From assembly GCA_023380585.1 (NCBI GenBank), contig JAMCRN010000014.1, forward strand, positions 1 through 44,685: a stretch of 44,685 nt of DNA. The letters are read 5' to 3'. Origin of the DNA: Candidatus Parvarchaeota archaeon (GTDB lineage: Archaea; Nanobdellota; Nanobdellia; Parvarchaeales; Parvarchaeaceae). The notes under the pieces are model-generated. The model was not told where the DNA came from. It saw nothing but the letters and a program-made list of their open reading frames with translations, and did no database searches. This document shows positions 31,411 to 40,780 of the stretch, one piece after another. The first letter of the stretch is position 1, and every line of letters starts with the position of its first letter. The position numbers and the translations under genes are program-made.

Positions 31411-33858
31411 TCAACCTACAGAGTAGCCCTTATCCCCGAGCGTTATTGTCGCGTTCACGAACTGCCCGCCTTGAGAATTATAGTTATTGGGATATATACC
31501 AAACAACAGATTATCACTTAAAAACGTTAGACCTATGCTTGTAACTATCCTATGCAACCGCAAAGAAAACGAAGGTATTTTTGTGACTAGGAAAGTCACG
31601 TTTGCATAATCTGTTGGGTAAAAAGACAAGTTATCCGTGGCATAATTCAGCGTGATGGGGGACAAAAGCTGATTTAACAATGACGATTGTAGCGATATCT
31701 GGAACTTCGGGGCCTGCTGTTTTATTATGCCTGCGAACAAAGACGCAATCGGAGAGTCCATACCTGTTTTGAACAGATATAATGGAGAAGGCCCTGTTAT
31801 AAAGTTTTGAGCTGATTTTAGCACCGGATTGAAATCTAAAGCCGTCGTAAGCTCATTGGGGTAGTCCATTATCGGTATCGAGAATCCGATTTCTGACTGA
31901 TTGTTTATGAAAAAACCGTTCGGCGCCAGCTGATTCGGTATGTTTAGAGCGGTCGTAGACGAACCAGTATATGTCGTAGGGAAATTAAGGTTGTAAGTGC
32001 CGTTAGTCAATGCTGTGAGATTGATACAGGATACCGGAGAACCGTATTGTGTGAAGTACTTATTGCTTCCTCCTCCTGCTACGGTTGAGTATTTAGAGAC
32101 TGGATAGCCGTAACCGTTTATAATAAGACGAAACAGGCATAGACTTGCGTCTGAAGAAGAATTCGATATTCCTATCGCATATTCTGATGGGACAAAAAAG
32201 CTTACCTTAGAGACTAAAGCTTTTGAGTTTATTATTTGATCGAAGACGCTCGTTATTGTTTTAGGAAATATTGGATCGTTGGTCTGGCACATTGTATTAT
32301 ATATGCCCTGATTTATGCTGAAAGACATGGAGCCGTTTCCTGCAGGATATATTATAGACTGCAGGTTTGTCCCTGGCTCTGTGCTTGTCTCTGCGATGCC
32401 ACAGGAATCAGACATGTCTGCTATTATAGGCGATTCTGCTACTGTAGGACGGCTGCTGGACTGGCCGTTTACATATACCTCCCCACCATATCCGACAAAG
32501 TAAGTCCCGATGTTTGTTATAACGTTTAGCTTGTCAAAGATGTTCACCATAGATGTAGCGTATCCAAACGTGGATGCAAAATTGCTGACCGTACCGCCTA
32601 CACTGCTATAAGCCTTCGGATTTGTGACCTGTGGCAGATTTCCCAGGCATGCTGCGGTCCTTGCATACGTTAACAGACCTGACTCTGTTGCGAAAGCTAT
32701 ATATCCAAGCAGAGGATCTCCTTTCCCATTTACTTTTACATTTCCTATGAATGAATCTGGGGAAGACAAAGCAGATGGGGCTTCTACACCGCTGTAGGGC
32801 GTTGAATACTGATTTGTATTTGGACTGGGCGATTGACTTAATTCGCCTACAAGGTCTGCCTGCACGCCTTCCTGCTTGGCGATAGATGTTTGGAGATTAG
32901 ATTTCTGTAACCCCGCTGGCAAAGATGATGCTAAGCCAGCAGTGGCCTGTATCTGGGCGATGTGTTGCGTTATGAAAAAAACTCCGCTGTATTGCGGCAG
33001 AAGAGGTTCTCCCGTCAGAAAGACGCTTGCTGCTGTCGATACCGCGGAGGAATCTTTGACTATCGATGAAACCGTATTTACTATTGGAGTCGCAAGCCAG
33101 AACAGAAGTAGAGGCACACCGAAGTTCTGGAATATCCTGCTTTTTAAAATGCGCTTTGCTAACCTTAGACCTAAAGGCAGACCACCATTTTGAGACTGAG
33201 CGACCTCATCTAAGTTAGTAGGTAAACCATTGTCAACAGAAGGCGACGACGTCGAAGAATGATCAAGCTCAGATACCGCGTCTTCCGAAACGCCTTCTTC
33301 TGCGAGCAGGGAAGCGCCTGCTTTTGGTATTAGCTGACCGCCTTCGTATATAAGTTCTCCGTTTGAAAACTTGTCTGCAGTGTCAAAAAATGATGCTATG
33401 GACTCTGGTATGTCTCCGGCTATGGAAGCTGCATCCTCCCCGCCTGTTAGGGCGGTAGAAACGGCGCTGCTCCCTTTGAATATCTTCCCTATCGGAAACG
33501 TGCCGATCATAACGCACAAAGCCCCGCTGAAAATGTTCTTTCCACTGTCTAGAGTCGGCCCTGAAGCATAAGAAACATTATATATTTTAGACCCTCCCGC
33601 ACATGTATACGCATCTATAGCCGAAGACCAGCTGCATAATGATGTGTTTCCAGCGATTGTGACAGACATCGTGGAAGGGGCTTCATAGAGAGCGTTCTTT
33701 GCCGCACCTATGTTATTCGCGAAGATCTGCAGCGAATTCGCGCCGTTCTGAAAGAATATCCCCTGTAGCTGGGCGAAGTATATGCCTACTAAAAGAAAAC
33801 CTGCAGAGAGAATAAGCACTGCGATTCCTATTACTATCTGTCCTCTCTCCATAGACAT
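31411..33858 (-). CDS. Exported pseudopilin-like protein, first of the surface operon (815 aa)
   Basis: N-terminus MSMERGQIVIGIAVLILSAG shows RGQ directly before a hydrophobic helix, a class III prepilin-like signal. After residue 100 the chain is Ser/Gly/Ala-rich; a second hydrophobic segment lies at about 240-265 (FGVPLLLFWLATPIVNTVSS), so the protein may cross the membrane twice or contain a buried helix, which is unusual for a pilin. The C-terminal half is N-x-S/T rich and beta-like, with several Cys. No enzymatic motif is seen. It is the promoter-proximal gene: AT-rich boxes lie at 33873-33895, and the next gene follows after 1 nt. Confidence 0.78.
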   Translation of the reverse strand: MSMERGQIVIGIAVLILSAGFLLVGIYFAQLQGIFFQNGANSLQIFANNIGAAKNALYEAPSTMSVTIAGNTSLCSWSSAIDAYTCAGGSKIYNVSYASGPTLDSGKNIFSGALCVMIGTFPIGKIFKGSSAVSTALTGGEDAASIAGDIPESIASFFDTADKFSNGELIYEGGQLIPKAGASLLAEEGVSEDAVSELDHSSTSSPSVDNGLPTNLDEVAQSQNGGLPLGLRLAKRILKSRIFQNFGVPLLLFWLATPIVNTVSSIVKDSSAVSTAASVFLTGEPLLPQYSGVFFITQHIAQIQATAGLASSLPAGLQKSNLQTSIAKQEGVQADLVGELSQSPSPNTNQYSTPYSGVEAPSALSSPDSFIGNVKVNGKGDPLLGYIAFATESGLLTYARTAACLGNLPQVTNPKAYSSVGGTVSNFASTFGYATSMVNIFDKLNVITNIGTYFVGYGGEVYVNGQSSSRPTVAESPIIADMSDSCGIAETSTEPGTNLQSIIYPAGNGSMSFSINQGIYNTMCQTNDPIFPKTITSVFDQIINSKALVSKVSFFVPSEYAIGISNSSSDASLCLFRLIINGYGYPVSKYSTVAGGGSNKYFTQYGSPVSCINLTALTNGTYNLNFPTTYTGSSTTALNIPNQLAPNGFFINNQSEIGFSIPIMDYPNELTTALDFNPVLKSAQNFITGPSPLYLFKTGMDSPIASLFAGIIKQQAPKFQISLQSSLLNQLLSPITLNYATDNLSFYPTDYANVTFLVTKIPSFSLRLHRIVTSIGLTFLSDNLLFGIYPNNYNSQGGQFVNATITLGDKGYSVG

Positions 33859-33872
33859 AACAAGTAATATAT

Positions 33873-33895
33873 GCTTTTTATAGAGATATATATTT
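33873..33895 (-). promoter_or_regulatory. Promoter region of the surface operon
   Basis: Minus strand AAATATATATC and CTATAAAAAGC lie 15-37 nt before the first ATG (33858). The outer box has the best spacing for a leaderless start. The remaining 33896-34018 contains T-rich sequence and no ORF. Confidence 0.5.
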
Positions 33896-34018
33896 GTCTT
33901 TTTACTAGGGTTAAACTTGAAACAACCCGATTTTTTACGGTACTTTTCAGAGACATTTTATCTTTTTAAGATCTCAGATTCGTATTTTTAAAGACGACGA
34001 TAGCCGACTATCTCAGCC

Positions 34019-34090
34019 CGCCCGGGGCAGGATTCGAACCTGCAACACATTGGTTAACAGCCAATTGCTCTGCCGTTGAGCTACTCGGGC
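34019..34090 (-). tRNA. tRNA-Asn(GTT)
   Basis: Minus strand cloverleaf: acceptor GCCCGAG against CCCGGGC, discriminator G; D arm GCTC/GAGC; anticodon stem ATTGG/CCAAT, loop CTGTTAA (GTT); T arm GCAGG-TTCGAAT-CCTGC; 72 nt, no intron, no CCA. Acceptor pair 6:67 is A-C, a mismatch. Confidence 0.95.
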
Positions 34091-35326
34091 TTATTTCTTC
34101 AATATGCTTGAAGTCGACATATACTGCTTTACTTCGTCCAATATAAATTTTTTTATATCCTTTGTCTTGTATGGCTTATCATAGGATACGAATTCACCAC
34201 ATACATAAGCGCCCTTATGGGCTTTCAAAAAGCGTGACAGGTGGTGCTCGTTCAACCAGACTTTTGGGCCTATTACCCTCATCGTAGATGAAACTGGGAT
34301 TTTCCCTATCTCTAAGAAGAGCTCAGCTTCTTTTTCTTTGTACGATACGTCGTACTGGTATACATCTATGCCCGTCTTTTCCAATCGATGAAGGAGCATA
34401 TTCAGCTGACGGTTATATTTGGAAAGAAAACGGTCCTTTTCCCCAGATATCCTCGTACTCATCTTAAAAAGCATGGTTCCTCTTGCCTTGCTTCTCTTTG
34501 TTATCAGCTTCTCTAAACTGTCCTCCACAAAAAAGGAAAAGGACGGATTTAATAAGAAGCTTTTAACGGCAAAAACGAACCTAGACAGGTTTTCTACGCT
34601 GAGGGAAGCGCATATGTTTCTTTTTGGGTTGGTTGGGTCTATCAGAAGCACTGGAGAAAGATTTGATGAAAACGCAGATATAGCCTCCTCTTTTGACCTG
34701 TATACGTGCGCAGAGTCTATATACACTGTAGGGTTCCATGAAGATACAGCGTTGAAAAGCTGTCTTAAACTACCATAATTTATTATCAAAAGCTCCAGGG
34801 CATACCCTGAAAATCCATGCATGTAAGTCTCTGAGCCATAACACCTGTTGGCACGGCAGAACTTTTTTAGGATTATGATGTCTCTGCGCATGGAAGACGT
34901 CATCTTCTTATTCACATAATCGGCATGAAGTATCGAAAAGTCTATAGAATTTATTACTTTTGATGGGTCTGAGAACCTAACTATAGGTACTATCTCTACG
35001 CTTATACCAGAGACCGTCCCTCTGAAATATACTCTTGTGCCCCTTGTTTCCTTGAAACCATCAGGTGAGATCTTCTTAAGGTATCTTGTTGATTCCTCAT
35101 CATCAAAGACAACGAATATATCTATGTCGCTCTGCCCGCTTATCCACGTGTTCTTTGAGAACGAACCTCCCGGTTTTATTTCTACGTTTATACGTAGTCT
35201 TGAAGCCTTTTTTTGTATCTTCTCCACCACCGCTCCAAAAACAGATTCCATTCTGTCGACCTCCTTCTCGGAGGGAAGGAACTCTTTATAGGCCTTTGAA
35301 ACAATAATATTAAGTCTGTCTTCCAT
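34091..35326 (-). CDS. cca: CCA-adding tRNA nucleotidyltransferase (archaeal class I)
   Basis: Adds or repairs the 3' CCA of tRNA, needed because no tRNA gene in this window encodes CCA. 411 aa, slightly shorter than the usual 430-450. Polymerase-beta-like head: KPGGSFSKNTWISGQSDIDIF, with catalytic D67 and D69. The neck/body continues with ILKKFCRAN-CYGSETYMHGFSGYALELLI, a strong match to archaeal Cca, and a C-terminal tail domain with YKEKEAELFLEIG. It begins 1 nt upstream of tRNA-Asn (same strand) and is divergent from the helicase gene with only 26 bp between the two start codons. Confidence 0.95.
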   Translation of the reverse strand: MEDRLNIIVSKAYKEFLPSEKEVDRMESVFGAVVEKIQKKASRLRINVEIKPGGSFSKNTWISGQSDIDIFVVFDDEESTRYLKKISPDGFKETRGTRVYFRGTVSGISVEIVPIVRFSDPSKVINSIDFSILHADYVNKKMTSSMRRDIIILKKFCRANRCYGSETYMHGFSGYALELLIINYGSLRQLFNAVSSWNPTVYIDSAHVYRSKEEAISAFSSNLSPVLLIDPTNPKRNICASLSVENLSRFVFAVKSFLLNPSFSFFVEDSLEKLITKRSKARGTMLFKMSTRISGEKDRFLSKYNRQLNMLLHRLEKTGIDVYQYDVSYKEKEAELFLEIGKIPVSSTMRVIGPKVWLNEHHLSRFLKAHKGAYVCGEFVSYDKPYKTKDIKKFILDEVKQYMSTSSILKK

Positions 35327-35352
35327 ACTTAGTTTAATATAATCTGGTATTT

Positions 35353-38052
35353 ATGGATGTCTTAAGCGGAAAAATCAAAAAAGCGCTCGAAGAATTAGGA
35401 TATAATGATCTCACAGAGATACAGAGACTGTCAATACCGTTGATAACTCAGGGAAAGAACCTGATAATAGGCGCGCCTACTGGATATGGTAAGACTCTGG
35501 CAGCATTCTTGCCATTCTTAGATAAGATAGAGAGAGAAAACGGTCTCCAACTGCTCTACATAACACCTCTCAGGTCTTTAAACAGGGATATATTCAAAAA
35601 CCTGATAAATCTGGCGAATAAACTTGGCATAGAGATAGACATAAGGCACGGGGATACTACTGCGTATGAAAGGGCTAATCAAGTAAGGCTGCCTCCAAAT
35701 TGCCTTATAACCACTCCAGAGACTTTGCAATCTATGTTTCTGAGCAAAAAACTCATGGAAAAAATGAAACAACTAAGATATGTGATAGTCGATGAGGTAC
35801 AGAGTCTTATGGAATCAAAGCGTGGAACACAGCTAAGCATCGGATTGGAAAGATTAAGGCGAGTGGCCAGCTTCCAAACGGTCGGAATAAGCGCAACGGT
35901 CGCAGATTTTGAGGAAGCAAAACGATTCCTTAAATGTACGGACCACATAAAATTCGAAGGAGAGAAAAAATACAACATAGAAGTCGTATACCCAAAAATA
36001 CAGAAGGAAGACGAGAAGTTCGCGTCTGTTGAAAACATGAGCGAGGTAGTGGCTAATTCTATAAGATATATACAAGGCTTCATAGAGACATCAAAGGCAA
36101 CTATTCTGTTCACAAACACGAGAGAAAGCGCGGAGCTGCTAGGGTCCAGGGTAGTAAAATACCTTAAAGACAAGAAGATGGAGGTTCACCACAGCTCCCT
36201 TTCAAAGGAAGTAAGAACAGAGATAGAAAACCGTTTCAAAGTGGGTGACGTGGACCTTGTGGTTGCTACGAGTTCTTTGGAATTGGGTATAGACATAGGA
36301 GACGTGGACCTTGTCATACAGTATATGTCACCAAGACAGGTCATAAAGCTCATACAAAGGGTAGGAAGGTCCAACCACAGGCAGAGCGGGATAGCGGAAG
36401 GCAAGATAATAACAATAAATCTTGATGATTATCTTGAAAGCCTCGCCATAGAAAAATGCAGGAAAGAAGGCAGACTTGAGGTGATACCTCTACCGAAGGA
36501 CAGCCTTGACATACTTGCTCACCAGATTGTAGGCTGCGTAATAGACGGCATGACGAGACCACAAGAGATATTCGATTTGATAAGGTCATCGTATGCATAT
36601 GAGACCCTAACAAAGTCTAAATTCGATGCGGTCTTAGACTTCTTACTAAAGCATTACATGATAAGATTTTACGGGAGTGATATAATAAGGACAAGAAGGG
36701 GGCTGCTTTTCTACATACAAAGCGTGTCATCAATCCCCAACAAGAAAAGTTACACGGTCATGGACGACCAGCTAAACAAAAAAGTAGGCGTATTAGACGA
36801 AGGATTCGTGGCTGAGCACTGTAAAGAAGGCGAATATTTCATAATGAAAGGAGAAACCTGGAAGATAGTGAAAGTAGAAGACCAGAAAATAAACGTAGTA
36901 AGAAGCAAAAATTCGATGGGTGCAGTGCCGGGGTGGGAGGGCGAGCTAATGCCAGTTTATAGATTTGTGGCTGAGACTGCCGCGGATATGAGAAAAGACT
37001 ATACCGAAGAATTCCCTGCTTTGAAAGAACAAAAAGAAAATTTCTATCTGCCGGACTCTAAAAACGTGCTTATAGAGAAAGTTGAGGGATATGTAATATT
37101 TCACTCCCCATTCGGTAACAAGATAAACGAAGGGATAGCAAAAGCGCTTTCATACCAGATATCGTCTATATTAGGAGAAAGTGTGCTCAGCAAAGTGGAC
37201 CCTTATAGAGTCATGATAAAGACCAGCATCCCGCTCGAGAATATACTTAAGATCCTAGTTTCTATAAAAGACCCTGTTTCCGCGATAAAAGAAAGCATAT
37301 CTCATACTAGTCTTTTCGAGTACAGGTTCCTGAATGTAGCTAAAAGATTAGGCGTAATAAACAAATACGCCGACTTTACTAAGATAAGGCTGCGCTCCGT
37401 AATAGAGATATACAAGGGAAGTATAATAGAGGAAGAAGCGATGAACGAGATATTCAACGACAAGATAGACATCGCCGGCGTGATAGACGTAATAGAGAAA
37501 CTGAAAAATGGGAAGATAAAAATAAACATAAACGATGGAGAGCCATCGCCTCTTGCTTACGAAGGTGTCGACAGCACGTATGGGGGCTCTCTCCTCAAAC
37601 CAGCCGACGCTAAAAAGATGCTAAGAGAACTTGTGATAGAGAGGTTGGAAAATACTAGGATGTTCCTACAGTGCATGAATTGCGGTAACAAGGTAGGGGA
37701 GATGAACGCAGGGGATTCTTATGGGTTGAGATGCCGAAAATGCGGAGCGAGACTTATAGGTTTCTATAAAACGAAATACGCTAAGGAGTATCTAGAGATA
37801 GTCAAAAAGGGGCTTAAAGGCAAGAAACTATCCAAAAATGAAGAAAAGGTGTTTGAGGGGATAAAGCTTAATGCTGGCCTGTACCTAGCATATGACGGAA
37901 AAGCATGTCTAACTGCCGCGTCGTATGGCGTCGGACCAAGGACTGCAAGCAGGATTCTTATGGACTACAATTCCAAAGGGAAAGAAGAGCTAATAGACAA
38001 AATCATAGAGGCGGAGAAAAACTACATAGAAACAAGAGAGTACTGGGATTGA
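35353..38052 (+). CDS. Lhr-family DEAD/DEAH-box helicase with Zn-ribbon
   Basis: Superfamily 2 helicase of the Lhr (large helicase-related) type, implicated in DNA repair and RNA/DNA hybrid unwinding. 899 aa. RecA1: Q-like motif TEIQRLSIPLI, Walker A GAPTGYGKT (residues 40-48), TPLRSLNRD, TTPETLQ, DEVQSL (motif II, Gln in place of His), SATVAD (motif III). RecA2: TNTRESAE, ATSSLELGIDIGDVD, QRVGRSNHR (motif VI). Then the winged-helix and Lhr-specific region. Near residues 775-800 there is a C-x2-C...C-x2-C zinc ribbon (CMNCG, CRKCG), and the C-terminal tail includes a GVGPRTASRIL helix-hairpin-helix-like motif. This tail resembles archaeal Lhr2-like/ASH-type helicases with added DNA binding. 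Confidence 0.88.
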   Translation: MDVLSGKIKKALEELGYNDLTEIQRLSIPLITQGKNLIIGAPTGYGKTLAAFLPFLDKIERENGLQLLYITPLRSLNRDIFKNLINLANKLGIEIDIRHGDTTAYERANQVRLPPNCLITTPETLQSMFLSKKLMEKMKQLRYVIVDEVQSLMESKRGTQLSIGLERLRRVASFQTVGISATVADFEEAKRFLKCTDHIKFEGEKKYNIEVVYPKIQKEDEKFASVENMSEVVANSIRYIQGFIETSKATILFTNTRESAELLGSRVVKYLKDKKMEVHHSSLSKEVRTEIENRFKVGDVDLVVATSSLELGIDIGDVDLVIQYMSPRQVIKLIQRVGRSNHRQSGIAEGKIITINLDDYLESLAIEKCRKEGRLEVIPLPKDSLDILAHQIVGCVIDGMTRPQEIFDLIRSSYAYETLTKSKFDAVLDFLLKHYMIRFYGSDIIRTRRGLLFYIQSVSSIPNKKSYTVMDDQLNKKVGVLDEGFVAEHCKEGEYFIMKGETWKIVKVEDQKINVVRSKNSMGAVPGWEGELMPVYRFVAETAADMRKDYTEEFPALKEQKENFYLPDSKNVLIEKVEGYVIFHSPFGNKINEGIAKALSYQISSILGESVLSKVDPYRVMIKTSIPLENILKILVSIKDPVSAIKESISHTSLFEYRFLNVAKRLGVINKYADFTKIRLRSVIEIYKGSIIEEEAMNEIFNDKIDIAGVIDVIEKLKNGKIKININDGEPSPLAYEGVDSTYGGSLLKPADAKKMLRELVIERLENTRMFLQCMNCGNKVGEMNAGDSYGLRCRKCGARLIGFYKTKYAKEYLEIVKKGLKGKKLSKNEEKVFEGIKLNAGLYLAYDGKACLTAASYGVGPRTASRILMDYNSKGKEELIDKIIEAEKNYIETREYWD

Positions 38053-38061
38053 CTTAGAAGA

Positions 38062-38766
38062 CTATATACCCAAATCAGATATATTGTGGTTCTTTCCGTG
38101 CGACACACAGACAAGGTCAGGATTTATGTCCTTTATCTTCTTTATGCTCGACAGCAGCGAAACGTAATCGTCAAAGAATGGAGGAAGGCGCAATTTATCT
38201 GGTGCGCCGAACAGCAGATCCCCGACTATCACAGTATTTGAATCGACTAGATAGACGGATATGGAATCTTTTGTATGGCCGGGTGTCTCTAATATCTTTG
38301 CATTTATCTTCATCTCTGGAGGGAACACTCCCTCTTTAAGGAGCATATTCGGTTTTACGTACTGGACTCTCAGGAATTTCGACATTATCTTAATTAGACT
38401 GGACTGCAACTTTGCCTTTGGAGACTTAAGATTCTTATGTACCGGTAAGAGGAGCCCTCCGTCCCCATTTATATAATGGACACCGTTCTCGTTTATCGCC
38501 AGATTTGCATTGGAAAGCTTCTTTATGGAAGCTGCGCTGCCGAAATGGTCTATGTGCGCATGCGTTAGCAATATATACTTTATGTCCGAAACGGATTTTC
38601 CTATGCTGTTTATGTACGATATTATCTCTTTCTCTTTTTTCGGCATGCCGGTGTCTACGAGTATAAGGCTGCCGTCGGAAGCCTCTATTAAGAAAGCCTT
38701 TGATCTGCCCAAGTAAAGCTCATGTAAAGAGGGATTTATCCTCTGGCCTATTGGTTTATTGCCCAT
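38062..38766 (-). CDS. MBL-fold metallo-hydrolase
   Basis: Metallo-beta-lactamase superfamily hydrolase of 234 aa, glyoxalase II-like. Metal motif LLTHAHIDHFGS at about residue 70; ETPGHTKDSISVYL with the third His at about 160; IVGDLLFG with the bridging Asp; and SHGKN near the C-terminus with the last His. No signal peptide, so cytoplasmic. It is convergent with the helicase gene (9 bp gap) and there is a TATTTAAATC box just upstream of its ATG. Substrate cannot be inferred. Confidence 0.85.
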   Translation of the reverse strand: MGNKPIGQRINPSLHELYLGRSKAFLIEASDGSLILVDTGMPKKEKEIISYINSIGKSVSDIKYILLTHAHIDHFGSAASIKKLSNANLAINENGVHYINGDGGLLLPVHKNLKSPKAKLQSSLIKIMSKFLRVQYVKPNMLLKEGVFPPEMKINAKILETPGHTKDSISVYLVDSNTVIVGDLLFGAPDKLRLPPFFDDYVSLLSSIKKIKDINPDLVCVSHGKNHNISDLGI

Positions 38767-38863
38767 TTCTTTAGTTTATTCTTTTAATATTTAAATCTAC
38801 CCGCTCAGCAGCTACCCTTTTCATCATTGGTTTTCAGAAGGTGTTCACTTCATCATAGCGGGA

Positions 38864-39442
38864 TCATGGTGGGAGGGGAACGCTCGTACTTGAGCTGCTC
38901 TGGTTCGCAGGGATGAAATATTCAAGCAGATAAGTTACATTATCCCCGTAGATAGACTTAAGGTTTATGCTGTTCAATGAGGAGTAAACTGGCAAAGCCC
39001 TACCCCCAGACAATGACAGAAGCACCCAAAATGTCGGTTGTGTCGGACCTCTGTTGTTTATATTGAAGCATAGAGGTTTTATGAAGTCGTTAGAAACCAC
39101 GCAATTTATACTGCCTCCTGACAGATTGAAAGACATATTCTGGGATTTCAGCATGGCCTCTGTAAGCCCTAACATATTAGAAGAATTAGAAAAGGTTATA
39201 AGATCGGATACCGGTTGTGATAGAAAAGAAGATATTACGGAATAATTGACATTGCTTAGCGTGACCTGCTGGCTTGAGTACAGAGGAGAGCTTGAATTTA
39301 CCAGTACTCTCGGTACAAGTATATAGTAGGTTAAAGGAGTGCTGTTGCCAGTAGTAGGGATAAAAAAGAATATAGACCCTACAAAAGCTATTGCTATCAC
39401 TATAGAAATTATCTGCTTTATTCGTCTATTTACCATATTCAC
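38864..39442 (-). CDS. Exported hypothetical protein (192 aa)
   Basis: N-terminal basic leader and hydrophobic segment (IKQIISIVIAIAFVGSIFFFI, about residues 8-28), then a Ser/Asn-rich external part with several N-x-S/T sites and two Cys (INCVVSN, KPLCFNI). The length and composition resemble the small surface proteins of the main operon, but the (R/K)GQ motif is absent. 12 nt separate it from the permease gene upstream, so the two are probably cotranscribed. Not recognised as a family. Confidence 0.7.
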   Translation of the reverse strand: MNMVNRRIKQIISIVIAIAFVGSIFFFIPTTGNSTPLTYYILVPRVLVNSSSPLYSSQQVTLSNVNYSVISSFLSQPVSDLITFSNSSNMLGLTEAMLKSQNMSFNLSGGSINCVVSNDFIKPLCFNINNRGPTQPTFWVLLSLSGGRALPVYSSLNSINLKSIYGDNVTYLLEYFIPANQSSSSTSVPLPP

Positions 39443-39454
39443 CAGGAGTATAGG

Positions 39455-40756
39455 TTACTTTAACAAAGAATAGCCGATGAGTGAGACTACAAGGATTATA
39501 ACTAGACCTATAAGGAACTCTGCTGGCGTGAGTATTATAAGAGCAAGCAGTAAAAGACCCACAAAAAGTCCGAACAGTATGCGTGCGTTGTCTTTTTTCC
39601 TAGTGTAATAATGCATGTAACCGAAGGCGAAAAATGTGAACGCTGCCGCGAATGCTAGAGCGCTTATTATTATTATAGGTATGTATATGAAAACCCCGGG
39701 GCCCAGCACGACTATGGACGAGAATATAGTTATAAGGACTATAGGCACGGCCACGGAGACCAAAAGCTTTAGATTGTCGTCTTTTACAAGAAATTTAGGC
39801 ATAAGTCCGTCTTTCGCCATGTCAGAAAGCGTATGATTAGACGCATTTATAACCGCGAAAGCCGCAGATAGTATGACTATTATCGATATGCCTACCACTA
39901 ATTCTTGAGTGGCTAAGCTGAATCCTGTGGATATGACATTAGCTGTAAATACGCTGATTGACGAAAGCTGAAGGCTCGTAAGGCTTATACCTGAACTAGT
40001 TTCATAAACGAAAAGTTGTACAAGGGAGTAAATGACTATGGCAGTAAAAATCACAAGTATGACTGCCTTAGCGACTTTTTCTCTGTTTTCTCCTCTATAA
40101 ACTATAGAAGCTCCTTCGAATCCCCCATACATCCATAGAAACAGCAGTAAAGCGAAGGAGAATGGGGCTATTACATAAGAAGGAAAAGAAAACGAAGTCT
40201 GGGTCAGGCGCACGCCGTGCGCAGATAAGGCTATCACCCCTATTACTATAAGCAGTAAGACGAACAGGATCTTCAGCGCACCGGCGAAATTGAGGGAGGC
40301 ACGGGTCTTTTTGTAAAACATTACAATCCACATGATTACAAAAAGTATATCGACCACGGCTATCGACATGTAGAGATTCATACCGAAGAACTGTGTGAGC
40401 TCTCCTACAGAAGCGATGCCTGCAGCGGTTATCGTTATGAGGAAAGATATCAAAAGAAGGAAGCCGAATATAAAAGAATATTCTTTGCTTATCGAATTCT
40501 TTAGAAATGTATAAGGGTCGTGGTTATGGGTTAGGGATATATCGTATATAAGCATGGCCAGAAGCAACGCTATGAAACCTGCAGCTATCACCAGATAGAT
40601 AGAAAACGGTCCGCCGTAGACCAACGATATGAATACAGGTATTACCAGCACTCCTAATCCTATGACCCCTGCCAGACCGTGTAGATACAGTTCAGACACT
40701 GAGTGCTCCTTCCTCTTCACGTTCTTTCTGGCAGTTTTCCTACTTTGCATAATCAT
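39455..40756 (-). CDS. Amino acid permease (APC superfamily)
   Basis: 433-aa membrane protein with about 12 predicted TM helices. TM1 contains LHGLAGVIGLGVLVIPVFI, the APC-type unwound helix with the GxG motif; DPYTFLKN--S---SFIFGFLL and the region GGFEGASIVYRGENR correspond to TM2-3 and TM6-7 of amino-acid transporters. Substrate cannot be told, but uptake of amino acids fits a lineage with reduced biosynthesis. The cytoplasmic N-terminus is very basic (QSRKTARKNVKRKEH). Downstream of the IMPDH-family gene by 24 nt; followed by a secreted protein gene. Confidence 0.85.
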   Translation of the reverse strand: MIMQSRKTARKNVKRKEHSVSELYLHGLAGVIGLGVLVIPVFISLVYGGPFSIYLVIAAGFIALLLAMLIYDISLTHNHDPYTFLKNSISKEYSFIFGFLLLISFLITITAAGIASVGELTQFFGMNLYMSIAVVDILFVIMWIVMFYKKTRASLNFAGALKILFVLLLIVIGVIALSAHGVRLTQTSFSFPSYVIAPFSFALLLFLWMYGGFEGASIVYRGENREKVAKAVILVIFTAIVIYSLVQLFVYETSSGISLTSLQLSSISVFTANVISTGFSLATQELVVGISIIVILSAAFAVINASNHTLSDMAKDGLMPKFLVKDDNLKLLVSVAVPIVLITIFSSIVVLGPGVFIYIPIIIISALAFAAAFTFFAFGYMHYYTRKKDNARILFGLFVGLLLLALIILTPAEFLIGLVIILVVSLIGYSLLK

Positions 40757-40780
40757 TAAAGTAAAAGTCCATATATAAAT

